Part shown: one piece after another, positions 34,101-43,732 of the stretch
How the letters are laid out: each line of letters opens with the position of its first letter
Numbering within the stretch: the stretch's first letter is position 1
NCBI RefSeq assembly: GCF_036669915.1
Contig: NC_089316.1
Location: forward strand, 25,843,325 to 25,907,324
Length of the DNA: 64,000 nt
Direction of reading: 5' to 3'
From: Pocillopora verrucosa
Lineage: Eukaryota; Cnidaria; Anthozoa; Scleractinia; Pocilloporidae
The notes under the pieces: generated by a model
Told to the model about the DNA's origin: nothing
Database searches by the model: none
The model's input: only the letters and a program-made list of their open reading frames with translations
Program-made: the position numbers and the translations under genes

Positions 34101-36412
34101 GCTGAAGGCTGTGGTAGTGTAGAGAATCTGAAACTAAACCCGAGTATGATGCAGGCATTGAGACCAGATCCAGTCACATTTGGTGAGCGACTGATATGTG
34201 AAGTATCTTAATGATTACGACTGTAAACATAAAATAGTCTGATGAAAGAAACGTTAGTTTCCTTAAATATTTTTCCTGGAAGTGTTAAAACAATCCTTGT
34301 TTTCTCCTTTCAAATTGCTGTGTGTATGCAGACTTTGTTTCTTTTTTATGTTGGCCAAATTTCTTATTCGTTATATAGAAAAGTTTCAATGAGCCTACAT
34401 GCGCAACATTTCAATTCACTTGACCTCTGCAGTTGGTGATTTCTGCCTAATGCGCGTACTTAGAGGCTACGTGATCCTCCAAGTGTTCAAGAATGTCAAA
34501 ATGCTGATACAAAAATATTTTGAGAATCACTCGCGTACGGATAAGCGCATATGAAACTCTTTCCGCGTGGGCTCCATTATATGAATGTCATCACTTGCTC
34601 CGTGCTTTCCTCGTTATAATCACATAAGCTACGATTTTTAAAGGTCGTTCTTTAGTACATTTGTCATGGAATTTTCTTGGTAATTATGATAGAATGGGAA
34701 GTTTCTTATTCAAAGGTGTTCAGATCAATGGAGAGGAATACGACAACACTACATCAAGTGGAATCACTATCTCACTGTGCACGATTGTGAAGCTCAATGT
34801 TCATGTGTCTAATCAAAGTGGTAAGTCGTAACGTGATTTCAGGTTTTGCGTGACATTCTCGACTTATTCCCAAGTTGGAGGTCACCTTTGTGAAAGTGAG
34901 TGTCTTGCCTTAAGAACTCGACGCAATCTCTCTACTGGGTCTCGAACTCGGGCCCTCTAGGTTTAGAGTTCAGTGTGCTTACCACTTGACCACCGTGTCC
35001 GTCACTTACGCGTATTCGCGTATCTTTACTCTATTTGCCCGGTGACTATGATGCACCTAATGCGCATGATTCTTGTTAAGGTTGTAACTTCACAGAAACT
35101 GTGATGGGGTGTTATTGGAGAATAGCCGGATGATTACCCTCTGTCATAGCATAAGAGTGCAATGTATGTAGTGGCGAAACAAGTAACTATTAACTCCACA
35201 TTTTTTTTTCTCCTTTTTTTTCCAATATCAGATGAACCTCATGGGCCTTTAGTGTTAGCCATTGAACCTTACCAAGACCAGGCCTCCGGTTGTCCAGTGA
35301 CCGAGCTGGATGGAAAGGTGGCCTGGGTAGGAACGTTACAAGTTCATACTCCTGAGGTAGTAACATGTGGTGACGTGTTTGCTGTGTTTTGTCTCTGGGG
35401 AGGGGAGGGTTGGGGAAGAGGAACAGGATGAGGAAAAAAACAACAATGTTTGCGTTGCCCTTTTAGCCTACTACTCCCAACAACAACGATCTCGTCCAGT
35501 ACTCATTTCTATTTCAATCCTCGCGGAAACCAAGAAGTGGTTGAAAGTATGGTTATTTTAAAGCGTCTTGATACAAATCTAATCGTGAGCAAACTAAAAT
35601 CTCAATGAAATTTGGTTTTATCAGCTAAGTTGATAATGTGAAATGGCCTCCGTGAACTGATTTGAAGATGGCGTTTCAAGTTGAGTGTTGGCCATTTGGA
35701 TTCGCTTTGATGAAGGACTAAGGCTCGAAACGTCACCTTTAGATTCTCTTTACGGTGTCCAATTACAATATAAACTCAGTTGAGTTAAACCAAATTATTT
35801 TTGTAACATCCCCCCCCCCCCGTGCGACGCATAGAAACTTATTACTTCTCATTTAACGTCTCCATGAACTGAGATCAAGTCTCTTCGGGGGGGCGGGGGG
35901 CAGTGTCAATCTTGTTGGCAATTATGGTTCGAATTCTTTACTTCAAAGGATATTCAGCTCTAACATATATTACTCATCCCTGAGCACAATTATTTGCCCT
36001 CTCATCTGCCTCTCAGTCATCAGTGTTGTTCGACATTTCATTTCAAATTGCGAAAATCTCGCAATGCTTCGCTCTGGATATAAACCTGCATTTCAATGGC
36101 TCCTGGTTAATATTGCTAGACCACCGCCTTTCAGAGACATCAAAATGTTTATTCCATCTTCAGGTACTACCCGGGAAGTCTTTCTGTCACTCGTGTTCGC
36201 TGATTTTTTTGTATGCGGGACAATTCATGGTCTCCATTTCTTGTACTGAGACCGCAACGGAAAAAACCGCAACTTCTCAACAGGGAACTGGATCCGAGTC
36301 ACCTGAAAGAACTTGCAATTCTGAAAACACAGAGAAAGCTCTCAAAGAAGAAATGCATGGTTTGAAGAGATCGTGGACATATTCGCCGTCTGTTAAAATA
36401 CGCGTCGTATGA
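19131..36412 (+). CDS. TRAPPC9: TRAPP complex subunit 9 (NIBP / Trs120 homologue)
   Basis: 22 exons: 19131-19708, 20956-21328, 22655-22723, 23542-23613, 23805-23933, 25415-25484, 25653-25746, 26556-26756, 27259-27398, 28285-28370, 28938-29064, 30047-30266, 31039-31124, 31694-31994, 32333-32433, 32525-32582, 32682-32739, 33431-33505, 34089-34182, 34716-34820, 35232-35356, 36017-36412. Total 3558 nt, 1185 residues; human TRAPPC9 is about 1150. Signatures: VLILVQPVGYIGDKRF and EWGNFHFHKRVLGLI near the N-terminus, FVFGCQ, SLFNVLESKRISKLSEK, GDLCMLAGLPQEALSQY with VNDLLWLAGALEGQC (exon 2), KAGFFSRIAAMQCV (exon 5), FKVQPLPLHMKP with GPFIFSSL (exon 9), YSVTVFGVES (exon 12), and the C-terminal GLKRSWTYSPSVKI. 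TRAPPC9 is a scaffold subunit of TRAPPII, which acts as a Rab exchange complex in Golgi and endosomal traffic. The exon 18 donor (CTT-GTATCC) is non-ideal but is the one that keeps frame into exon 19. Confidence 0.92.
20525..20765. repeat. Degenerate (GACT)n microsatellite, TRAPPC9 intron 1
   Basis: Many GACTGACT/GAATGACT units. TCTG/TCTA-rich sequence lies just upstream (20350-20470). This produces spurious open frames rich in Ser and Gln. Confidence 0.9.
21331..21530 (+). mobile_element. MITE-like repeat abutting the TRAPPC9 exon 2 donor
   Basis: Begins about TAAGTATTCATACTCTCC and carries CTGACAAGGAGAATTTGTCT, GATGATCATTTCC and TTAGGGGTTAAGGG in family order. Exon 2 ends at 21328, so the splice donor GTAAGT lies exactly at the left edge of the element. 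The copy at 53525-53727 has CAGTAAGTATATTCTCC at the same place. Confidence 0.65.
21778..21980 (-). mobile_element. MITE-like repeat, family with ACAAGGAGAATTTG core
   Basis: Left end CCTTTGACCTCTAAGAGTGA, middle GGAAATGATCACCAA, right end GATGTTGGGGTGTAAAGGGT. Opposite in orientation to the copy at 21331-21530, about 250 bases away. Confidence 0.65.
21990..22245 (+). mobile_element. SINE-like element, body without clear tRNA head (TRAPPC9 intron 2)
   Basis: Shares with 22832-23130 the ordered landmarks TGTGTTGTGTTCT-GGGC, CCAGGAGT-GT--GTGGGT, GCATCCTATCC, GGGTTGTAATACTC-like, and AAGTGCA-ACT. It lies before TRAPPC9 exon 3, in the same orientation as the copy after it. Confidence 0.55.
22832..23130 (+). 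mobile_element. tRNA-derived SINE (TRAPPC9 intron 3)
   Basis: The head has an A-box-like GTGGCTTGGTGTTTAGTGCA and a B-box-like GGGCTCAAGACCTGGCC about 30 bases later. The body is shared with 21990-22245. A T-rich tail (TTTTCTTTTTTC) follows at about 23120. Confidence 0.6.
24030..24150. mobile_element. Truncated MITE-like repeat (TRAPPC9 intron 5)
   Basis: Carries CCGAGGAAATGTATAGAGTG and GTTAGGGTGTAAAGGG, the right part of the ACAAGGAGAATTTG-core family. A related piece is at 23335-23420. Confidence 0.45.
24195..24400 (-). mobile_element. MITE of the TTAACCCTTTAACTCCC family
   Basis: Starts GGATTAACTCCCAAGATTTG, contains GAATTTGGTGTTAGATCAAG and CTACCTGATAAGTTTGAG, and ends GAAGTTAAAAGGTTAA. 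The internal words match the copy at 52943-53154 read on the other strand. Confidence 0.6.
24884..25012. mobile_element. Hairpin inverted repeat (TRAPPC9 intron 5)
   Basis: TTATTGACTGCGTGGGAGGG at the left pairs with the reverse complement of CCCTCCCACTCAGTCAATAA at the right. The arms continue (GGGAAAATA... against TATTTTCCC) to a centre near 24950. About 129 bases; no target-site duplication seen. The surrounding 24480-25090 may be one larger insertion. Confidence 0.65.
25290..25365 (-). repeat. tRNA-like SINE fragment before TRAPPC9 exon 6
   Basis: The minus strand has GGTCATGGGTTCAAATCCCG, a full B-box consensus, preceded by GTGCTGGACCGGTATCGC. It is a 3' tRNA half only, with no complete cloverleaf. 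It lies about 50 bases before the acceptor at 25414. Confidence 0.5.
27405..27775. repeat. (TTG/GTT)n degenerate microsatellite, TRAPPC9 intron 9
   Basis: About 370 bases of TTG/GTT/GTG triplets beginning just after the exon 9 donor at 27399. Read through, it gives an artificial poly-Leu/Val frame. Confidence 0.9.
28415..28617 (-). mobile_element. MITE of the TTAACCCTTTAACTCCC family
   Basis: Starts TTAACCCTTTCACTGCCGAG and ends near GGAGTTGAGGGGTTA, with AGAATGTGGTATTGGATCAA inside. Same orientation as the copy at 5684-5893. A fragment of the same family (GGTAGAAGTTGTTATCTTGA) is at about 28060-28160. Confidence 0.6.
29295..29436. mobile_element. Near-perfect 142-bp palindrome (TRAPPC9 intron 11)
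   Basis: Left arm GAAATGTAAAATGGTTTCCG... to TTGGGAGAACAC and right arm GTGTTCTCCCAA... to CCATTTTACATTTC are almost exact reverse complements of about 65 bases each. The spacer is only about 12 bases. The inner words GTTGGGAGAACAC/GTGTTCTCCCAAC are shared with hairpins at 33048-33123 and 40440-40515. Confidence 0.85.
29441..29692. repeat. Minisatellite, about 73-bp unit, TRAPPC9 intron 11
   Basis: Three full units and a partial one, with GTAAGTGTTCC at 29480, 29554 and 29626. Each has GGGGTAAGGGATACTAGTGA, a G run of 8-12 bases, and GGAAGGGAAGAAG. Every unit contains a strong donor-like AAGGTAAGTG. The real exon 11 donor at 29065 (CTGGTAAGTGTCACCAGG) is similar. Confidence 0.85.
30879..31015. 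mobile_element. Hairpin MITE with 8-bp target-site duplication (copy 2)
   Basis: 137 bases, same ends as 12799-12915 (GGATCAATATCAGTAT and reverse complement), GC-rich inner arms CCCACCTACCCCTCCCCTAA. Flanks ATCGTTCC (30871-30878) and ATCATTCC (31016-31023) differ at one base. The element ends 23 bases before TRAPPC9 exon 13, so its target-site copy forms part of the polypyrimidine tract. Confidence 0.82.
31450..31512 (-). repeat. tRNA-like SINE fragment (TRAPPC9 intron 13)
   Basis: The minus strand reads GCAGCGGCCCAATTGTTTAA followed by AGGGTTCGAGTTCTGGCC, a B-box-like word. No full tRNA. Confidence 0.4.
33001..33371. mobile_element. Nested hairpin elements (TRAPPC9 intron 17)
   Basis: Outer inverted pair: CAATTTCTATCGGTTTACC at 33005 and GGTAAACCGATAGAAATTG at 33350. 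Inside it are a hairpin at 33048-33123 (GTTGGGAGAACTCGAC ... GTGTTCTCCCAAC) and an inner element at 33132-33321 with ends ATGTCCAGAAATGCACGC and GCGTGCATTTCTGGACAT. The inner element is full of ACGATTT/GACGAATTT words. It interrupts the right side of the outer hairpin, so it is younger. Confidence 0.7.
34931..35000 (-). repeat. tRNA-derived SINE head (TRAPPC9 intron 20)
   Basis: The minus strand gives GACACGGTGGTCAAGTGGTA (good A box, TGGTCAAGTGG) and, about 30 bases on, GCCCGAGTTCGAGACCCAGT (good B box, GTTCGAGAC). It is the best tRNA-like head in the window but lacks a clean acceptor stem, so it is called a SINE and not a tRNA. Confidence 0.6.
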
Positions 36413-37031
36413 TGAGAGCCATCGAAGAGGAATACCTTGCAGCTTGGCACTTCGAATTAAAAAGCGCCGTGGTTCCCTACAAAATGTCACTAATATATAT
36501 GAGTTATTTAGAAGAGTCCTTCCAAATGATGTGACGTTGTCAAAATCAACGTCATTTTCCATAGCAGCGCATTGACTGATATGTGTTGTCATCTGGAATC
36601 CGCTGATTGATAACTGCGCTGGCTCAGTTACGCACAGTTGGGAACCAGCGGGCTGTGACTAGTTTCAAACTTCTCATAACATTGCTTTATGAATTCCTGG
36701 GGAATTGTGATGAGAATGAAGGAACGTGATCTTTTCAACTAATCCTGCTGGAGATATAGATACTCCCTAATCTGGTCTACAGTGTAAATACACCACAAAA
36801 ACCGAGAGATCAAACAGATGGAATATGCCAAGATACACGTATCAAAAAGTGAGCTGGCAGGTCCAACAAACAAAACGCAACATGATATGGGTGCGCGAAA
36901 ACGTGCAGGATGGCCTAATTTAAGTTAACTTTCTTGATAAGCAGTCGCGGTGCCATTTTGTGTTTTTAAAGTCATACTCACATTAGCGAATCCAAGGGAA
37001 TGTTCGGGAGATGGGTGGGGTAGGGTTCGTT

Positions 37032-37081
37032 ACTCCCTCCTCTCCCCTCCCCTCCCCTCCCCTCCCCTCCCCTCCCCTCCA
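37032..37081 (-). repeat. (CCCCT)n tract, G-quadruplex-prone on minus strand
   Basis: About nine CCCCT/CTCCC units in a row. The minus strand carries nine GGGG runs separated by single A bases, which fits the G-quadruplex pattern. It lies 620 bases past the TRAPPC9 stop and 1.6 kb before JUN. Confidence 0.85.
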
Positions 37082-38512
37082 CCGTTGGGTTTCATCCGTT
37101 TGTGTTACACCAAAATTCTCAGAATAGTAGGATCGCTAGTTACCAGTGCTTTAATTTTTACAAGTTTTGCAAAATTTAGTTGCATAAATAAGTAGGCTGT
37201 AGTGTTAAAAAATTGTCGTTATTTTCTCATTAAAAGTTTACACCCCCTCCCCTCATTAGAGGTTCCTGGATCAGCCATTGGTTCACAAAGCGACGACTTC
37301 TCGTTCTCTCACGTGCAAGCTGATCGCGGATCCCCATTGGGTGGTCAAATCTTGTGTCACAAGTCGTGTTTGTTGCTTAGCAACAAGCCAGACGCGATAA
37401 CTCCCAAGATTCCATAAGCAATTCTCTCTTCTAGCTGCCATACTTAGCCCTGTAAATAAGTTAGTAGAATTTGGTAATATATCTTGAAAACACAACTCCA
37501 GCTGTTGATTTTTGTTTATCCTCAACATATCACCTCTGGAAAATGTAGGGAACTTGTGAAGAGTAACGTTATATTTTGATTATTTTTTTAAGATGGAAAT
37601 GTCAAATCCGTTTTCGCGCAGCGAGTGTTTGTCCAACAACCGAACAAGCTGAAAGTGGCTTTGAGACTTTGAATGATTTTTACGTTACAACCGTGAGAAG
37701 TCTTAAAGTTAGTAAGAAGTGTGTGGCCGATGTAAAATACAAAATTGCGTTTCAGGAACTGTTCCAAATATGAAACGCACTTGAAAATTCTAAGCAACTT
37801 TAATCATCGAGGGTATCTAAAAATTGACTCTCAATAAACGACAATAATTAGGTAAAACATGAAATAAATAAAATGACATTTTTATGTTAAATATGTTACT
37901 AATACTTGAACTGTATTTTTTCAATGTCTTGGGCTTTTTATCTGAAACGATGCGAGCCGTTATGAATTGAATTCCCGTCCCCAAATTCATAACATTTCAA
38001 ATACCTGATCAAACAATTTGAACCTAAATCAAACCCAGTATCCAAAGCAAATCTTTATTTTCCATTGACGCAAATTTTCAAATTGATTTTACCGTAAACA
38101 GCAGGTTTTAGTTTGTTTACCTCTCTAAAGTTGATTTTATAATACACTGGAGCGAAACTAGCAATAGAAATTGTTATTTCCCGGGCTAATACCCACATCG
38201 CTTTAAATCCTAGGTTTGGATGAGTTTTCAACGGGTGGCATGCAGGTGGCAAATTGAGAACAATCTGTATGTTAGTTTGTGGTCATTGACTAAGGATCGT
38301 GATCACAAAATTGCGTTACCCTTCTCCAAAGTGAAATAAAACCCCTAAAAAAAGGGACACCAAGGAAAGATTATGGTGTAGCGGGGTTGCAAAATGGTGT
38401 AGCTTTAGAAGAGAATAGTGATCTCCATGAAAAATCAAGTAGAAATCTCTAGTTTGACACTTTCTGGCCATCGTTGAGAACCGAGTGTTTCTTGGCGCGA
38501 AAATTTCGTCAG

Positions 38513-38540
38513 CCAATAAGCGGCTTGCTAAATGACGTAA
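38513..38540 (+). promoter_or_regulatory. JUN promoter: CCAAT box and AP-1/CRE-like site
   Basis: CCAAT at 38513-38517 and TGACGTAA at 38533-38540, about 130-160 bases before the JUN start codon. TGACGTAA is a site for Jun/ATF dimers. Vertebrate JUN promoters also have a CCAAT box and Jun/ATF sites, so autoregulation is a reasonable inference. Confidence 0.55.
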
Positions 38541-38669
38541 TGTTTTGGTCGGTAGAGTGATTTCATTCCAAAAAAATGACAGGATGGGGACCATAGCGGC
38601 TTCAGTGGAACGAGTTACGTTTATTTCGGATTAACTAAGGCATAAAGACACGGCCAAAGAATTTCCAGA

Positions 38670-39692
38670 ATGGGTGAACACGTTGTAGGAAGCTGTGAAA
38701 ACATGGATGTGCTGTTTTACGAGCAGAGCGCATTACCAGTGAACAGTTTTTCGCGTTATGACAAGAACGCGCTGCGGTTGAATCTCGAAGGTCATCATCC
38801 GTCAGTCGTACAGGAATACAGAGGGAACGGAAAGTTAGGAATTTACGAGAATTCGCCTGAATTATCTTTGTTCAAAATGGTTTCTCCTGAGCTGGAAAAG
38901 TTTATTGCTAGCAATACGGGGCTAACACCTAAAGGAAACCCTGGAGGAATTAATTCACCAGAATTTACTTTATTTAATCTGATTTCACCAGAGTTTGAAA
39001 AAATTCTCGCCAGTGTTCAGAATCAGAAATCGCCAACGCATATTAAAGGTGCGCGAGAAGGGAACCACAGCGTTAAGCAACAGCACGAAGCTTATGTCCA
39101 AGGATTTGCCGAGGCTCTACAACAAATCCATGATCGACAGCAACAACCGGTCGAACATCTCAACAAGCAAAATACAATACCCGTTAGTTCAGGTACCAAT
39201 AACACTTGGGCAGAACCTGAAAACACAGTTAACAACTTCCACACGCAAATAGCCGTTAATGAGACATCGTATGATATCAGAAATCCCCCTTACGCCGGGG
39301 TGACAACTTATGAACATCATGAACTAAACCCGACGGCTTTTACGGCCCCGGTTGTGGCAGAAACAGAAAATTTTGAATACGCTGAGGACTCTTTGAAACC
39401 GCAACCAGGGAATGTACTTCCTCTACCGCCCATAGATTTAGAACTTCAAGAAATTGTAAAACGCGAACGAAAGAAACAGAAAAATAGAGTGGCAGCGTCA
39501 AAATGTAGAAAAAAGAAACTTGAAAGAGAAGCACAGCTTGAAGTTCGAGTACAGCAATTGAAAGATAAAAATATTGAACTTAACGCCGTGGCGAACGCGT
39601 TACGCCAGCAAGTAAGTGAACTGAAGCAACGAGTTTTAGAACATGTAGCGTTCGGATGTCAGCTTCCTTCCATAGCGTCAGCTTCTTTCTAG
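38670..39692 (+). CDS. JUN: Jun-family bZIP transcription factor, intronless
   Basis: Single exon, ATG at 38670, 340 residues (human c-Jun 331). C-terminal bZIP: basic region 264-284 with NRVAASKCRKK (272-282, redox Cys279), leucine heptads at 290, 297, 304, 311 and 318, and the Jun-type end LEHVAFGCQL. N-terminal half: DVLFYEQSALP (14-24) and LRLNLEG (35-41) match the delta/transactivation region. JNK-type Ser-Pro sites S62 and S72 sit in NSPELSLFKMVSPELEKFIA, at the places of human S63 and S73. The module recurs as NSPEFTLFNLISPEFEKILA with S96 and S106. A Gln/His-rich linker follows (around 127-160). It would bind TGAC-type sites as a homodimer or with Fos/ATF. Lack of introns matches JUN genes in other animals. 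Confidence 0.95.
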   Translation: MGEHVVGSCENMDVLFYEQSALPVNSFSRYDKNALRLNLEGHHPSVVQEYRGNGKLGIYENSPELSLFKMVSPELEKFIASNTGLTPKGNPGGINSPEFTLFNLISPEFEKILASVQNQKSPTHIKGAREGNHSVKQQHEAYVQGFAEALQQIHDRQQQPVEHLNKQNTIPVSSGTNNTWAEPENTVNNFHTQIAVNETSYDIRNPPYAGVTTYEHHELNPTAFTAPVVAETENFEYAEDSLKPQPGNVLPLPPIDLELQEIVKRERKKQKNRVAASKCRKKKLEREAQLEVRVQQLKDKNIELNAVANALRQQVSELKQRVLEHVAFGCQLPSIASASF

Positions 39693-42420
39693 AATTCACA
39701 TTTCAAATAATTCTACTTGTCTTTAATTGATAATACAGTTTCCTTCCTTTTAGATTTCTTCTAAAAAGTTTGGTTCGCTCTTACAGAGCGGTTAAATATC
39801 GCGTTTGAAAATTCCAGGAATGTGTCCAATTTTGTGTTTGTTATCACCCGTTTAACATCCCGGCTGCAGGTGGCGAGAGTGTTTTCTGAAGAGAGAAAGT
39901 TAACAAACGATTAGCAATAATAAAAGTACTGTTTTTTTCCACTCCCATGCTAAGTTATATGCAAGATTCAGAACATTTGTGTGGGACAAAGGGCGTTAGA
40001 TTAAATATGAACTGGTAGCGGTTGAAGACAGCTGTTCTTCGAAAGGTAATTTAGGTAATTTAGTTGAAGAAAGGCGAGTTGTGCCCTTGACTTCCTTGGA
40101 ACAGGTAGTTGTCATGGTCTAAGGCGATGGGAGAGTAAAAAAACAGAAATTTCACGCATTTTGAGAGCAATTCCCTAAAACTCTCAAGTGTTTTTTCTTC
40201 TTCTTTACAAAAACAAAACTAGTTAAAAAGAATCGTTGAAATTTACTACAAATATTCACCAATGTTTATAAAACGCAAGGAAATGTACATAATTGAATTT
40301 GGCACGACCGCTAGCTCTGTTAATATAACTTTAGCATTCCTTGAAAAAAATAGCATAGTAATTTAATTCAAGAAATTAGACGACAATAGACCGCACTTTC
40401 TATCGGTGGACTTGGGTAATTAACCACGCAAGAAGCCGGGAGAACACGAGAAATGATTGTAAATCACCTTCGGAAGGCGAGTGATTTACAAGTTTTTCCG
40501 ATGTTCTCTCAATATTGCGCTATTTAACCGATCAAAACCGCGGTCTAATGCCTTTAATAAAATAACTATGGATTTCCTGCTGCAATAAAATATGTTTTTT
40601 TAACCGATCAGGGGCACGTAGTATCTAAGTAGATGAAATCAGTCAAATGAAGCCTCTCTTAATGTATATGAAAGTTTCGTACCGAAGTTGATGTTAAACA
40701 AGGAAATTGTTAGCTCACCAACAATAATTCGCAATCGGTTTTTGTCGAAACGAACCAGCTATTTAATCTCCACTGCACAACAATAACACAGTAGTGTAAA
40801 CCATTTATTTAGGGAAGCCTGCCGAGAACCAACCCGAAGCATATATTGCCCAAGGCATACATGCATGCATACATTCGCAACTGATATACCACATACAATC
40901 CTGGTATACAGTCAATTCCTTACACATTCAAAAATAGGTATACATCACTAAAATGTAAACTTCACTAAGTCGGGATTAATAGAGACGGGCAACCGTTTAC
41001 AAGGACATTACTATGGTTATACAGGGGCTAGAAAAAAACCTGCCAAAAAAAATTACAGGAAATCTGGATAGGAACCATGGCCCAAACTCAGAGCAGTTAG
41101 CAGCCGTCCTACGAGGCTTCACAGTTAAACAACTGGTAAGTTTACAAACTAAAATAAATTTGTCATCAGCCAAAGGTGGAAGGTTGGTTCTGAGGCCTAG
41201 ATGGACACAACATGCTATACTCCCCCTTATATACCACTGCATCATTACCCATGATGCTCGGGCCCAAGGCCCAGGCCTTGTTGTATCTCGTGCCGACAAA
41301 ATATTTATTTCTGCCTTACTCGCAGACTCAGTCGTCAGAGATACCATTTTTATTAATAATCACTCGAAAACTCCTTTTAATTCTTCATTTTCGCCAATTA
41401 AGTTTGATACTCTACGTTTTTGTCAAATATTAGCAATCACCAACTAGCAGATTATTTGTGTTTATTCGAGCCTTTGAGTCTTGTCCACAATAAAGAAAAA
41501 ATGATATTAAATCAATAATAATTAATAATGAATTATAAAATTAATATAAAGAAATGTCCATCTTCGTCTTACAGTCTTGTATCACCCGTGTGCGCCCATC
41601 TGTCCATTTCGATCATTTGCTGATTTGGCCGGTAGCTTCAGGATTATTCAGGTAACCTGTGGGAAATTGTAATTCAGACAGACGCTTAGGGACAAAAAGC
41701 GAAGACGCACCGCAAAGAACGATTTTCTTCTAAAATAAACTACACCGCTTCTGCCAAGACAGAGATTAAACGAATAGAGAGATTTACTTCAGCATTAGCC
41801 TGACGTTTGGCCAGGGGACGGCACCCGCTTGATTACAAATAGCGAGGAAGTGCTAAGAGCGATTTTCCTCTATGAGAAATTTTACCGCTTTTGCCGAGTC
41901 AGAAATGAACCAACTTTCGTTAGGTTTTCGGAATTAGTCGTTTAATCGGATCGCTAAACCCTCGTCAGGTCTCGCTATTAAATCAGTAAACTTGGTCATT
42001 TGTCATGACTATTTTTTACCCCGATCAGGACACAGCGACGAACTTCGTGAAATTGACTGGTATAACTACCAGGAATATTATACAGAGGGTAATAACATTT
42101 TTTTGAGATCAAATTACAACAGTTTGCTGCTAGTTTTCGTCGAGTTCAAGAACAAAAGTCTGTTGTGCAAATGATATCTCCTCCCCGGGCAGGCAGGCAG
42201 AAGAAAAATTGCACAATATCGGGGACAGAGGTAAACCTAGTAGTAGGGGAAGCTCGTGATTCTCATCCCCAGTTGTCAGCATCTCCGCTAAGAACGTCCG
42301 GGATCATGATGTAGCATTGGCGACAAAAAGAGAGAAAGGACGGTTTGCTATTTTCGACTCGAGCGTGATTATAAAATTGAGCATTTTTTAGTTATCTTTT
42401 TTCTTAAGTGAAGGTAAAGT
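39693..42420. other. JUN 3' flank and unassigned sequence
   Basis: An AATAAA signal for JUN is at 39919-39924. A hairpin element is at 40389-40545. A 144-codon open frame at 41013-41447 (+) has no motif I recognise, no clear splice sites, and overlaps a similar-length frame on the other strand; I treat it as unproven. The rest has no visible gene. Confidence 0.4.
40389..40545. mobile_element. Hairpin MITE related to 33001-33371
   Basis: The ends GACCGCACTTTCTATCGG and ACCGCGGTC are inverted, with an inner hairpin CGGGAGAACACGAG ... GATGTTCTCTC. The outer CTATCGG and inner GGGAGAACAC words match the element in TRAPPC9 intron 17. Confidence 0.6.
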
Positions 42421-42555
42421 AATGCGATACTTTGGTTCGTTTGAAAGTTATACTCTTTTTCTTTACAAATCGAAAACATCAGTAACACAAATTGTCCCAT
42501 CTCAACCCAACCATCCAACAAAAATAACTCTTGCACGCGTTGCATGCCTATGGCT

Positions 42556-42612
42556 TAGTCTCGTCACGCACTCTCGCCAGCTGAGGAGAGAGGGCGTTGC
42601 GTGACGAGACTA
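42556..42612. mobile_element. Short hairpin repeat TAGTCTCGTCACGCA
   Basis: Inverted ends TAGTCTCGTCACGCA and TGCGTGACGAGACTA around 57 bases. The matching place in copy B (53341-53398) is more complete. A one-armed relative is at about 26008-26035 (CGTCACGCAACGCC). Confidence 0.65.
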
Positions 42613-43171
42613 CACATTGACCGAGAAGGAGATTACTGTGTGTGTGTGTGTGAAACCAATACAGCTTAGGGACAATAAACCAATAAACCAATGTGTGCGT
42701 TTATTTCAGATAAATTGGAAGTTTTTTTTCTCCTCTTCCACCCTCTCTTAAGGCAAAGTAAGAGTATTTTTGTTTATAATTATTCACACAACATAGTCAA
42801 GAGACCCCGAAATACCTATGCGTGAGTTTATTTCAGATAAGCTGGAAGGTTTTTTCCTTCTTAGTAAAGTAACGCGGTATTTTAGTTCTTTTTAAGGTTA
42901 AGGCTCTTTTTCTTTAACAAAAATGAAAACATCAGTTACACAATGTCCCTCCTCAACTCACCCAGACAAAAAAAAATATATCTTGCATGCATTGCAAGCC
43001 TATGATTTTACTGTTTGTACCATCAATGTCTTACGCACCGTTTCTTCAGTTTTTCTTATTGACTTTTACTTCAATGTTTCGTCTAACAAATGTTTCTTGG
43101 ACAAATGTCCAATCCACTGTTTCAATTTATATTTGCTTCCTACGTTAGAATCTTGCGCCCAGTTTTTTTCC

Positions 43172-43380
43172 TTAACCCTTTAACTCCCATCAGTGACCAA
43201 GACATAATTTCTCCTTACAATATCAACACAGAATCAAGCAGACAAGTGAGGAGAATAAGGAAGTAAACTCAATTAGGGGACTAAAAGTTGATCCAATACC
43301 AAATTCTCCAAATTGAAATCATAAGTATTTTATGACAGACAGTAGGGAGAATTACTAATGAGATCGTGGGAGTTAAAGGG
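43172..43380. mobile_element. MITE of the TTAACCCTTTAACTCCC family (block A)
   Basis: TTAACCCTTTAACTCCCATC at the left and GGGAGTTAAAGGG at the right form terminal inverted repeats; about 209 bases. Nearly identical to 54362-54574, so the insertion predates the block duplication. Confidence 0.75.
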
Positions 43381-43732
43381 TGAATTAATGATCACGTGTG
43401 CATGCAACGGGAGAATTGAAAACACGATCGTAATAATTTAAATCAAGGATAGATTTTGAGTTTTGACGACACTTTGCTCACATTCTCACATTTTTATACA
43501 TAAAGTTAATTTCCTACGTTCAGTTTTCGCATCCTAATTTACTGTAGTTCCCTATTGTTGGTATACTTTATAGATCAAACGGTTTAATTGCAGATTTTAT
43601 TGTCACTGGCTTTCGATTAAGCCCTACCTACAAAAGCTTGAAAAACTGCTAAAAGAACTGAAAATGTCTTCGCAAAGTAATACCAGTGTTCATTGAAAGA
43701 TAATGTACAGGAAGAAGAATCTTTGTGTAGGA

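Larger units (their letters stand above)
36413..38669. other. Intergenic between TRAPPC9 and JUN; no gene seen
   Basis: Candidate poly(A) signals for TRAPPC9 include AATAAA at 37833-37838. There is a (CCCCT)n tract at 37032-37081 and a MITE fragment at 37397-37525 (GATAACTCCCAAGATTCC). JUN promoter elements are listed separately. No splice-bounded exon was recognised. Confidence 0.5.

Noticed and set aside
34931-35000. Possible tRNA gene (minus strand)
   Set aside because: Good A and B boxes, but I could not pair an acceptor stem; more likely a SINE head.
41013-41447. 144-codon plus-strand frame
   Set aside because: No domain or splice signal recognised and a similar-length frame on the other strand. 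Left unassigned and not called a gene.
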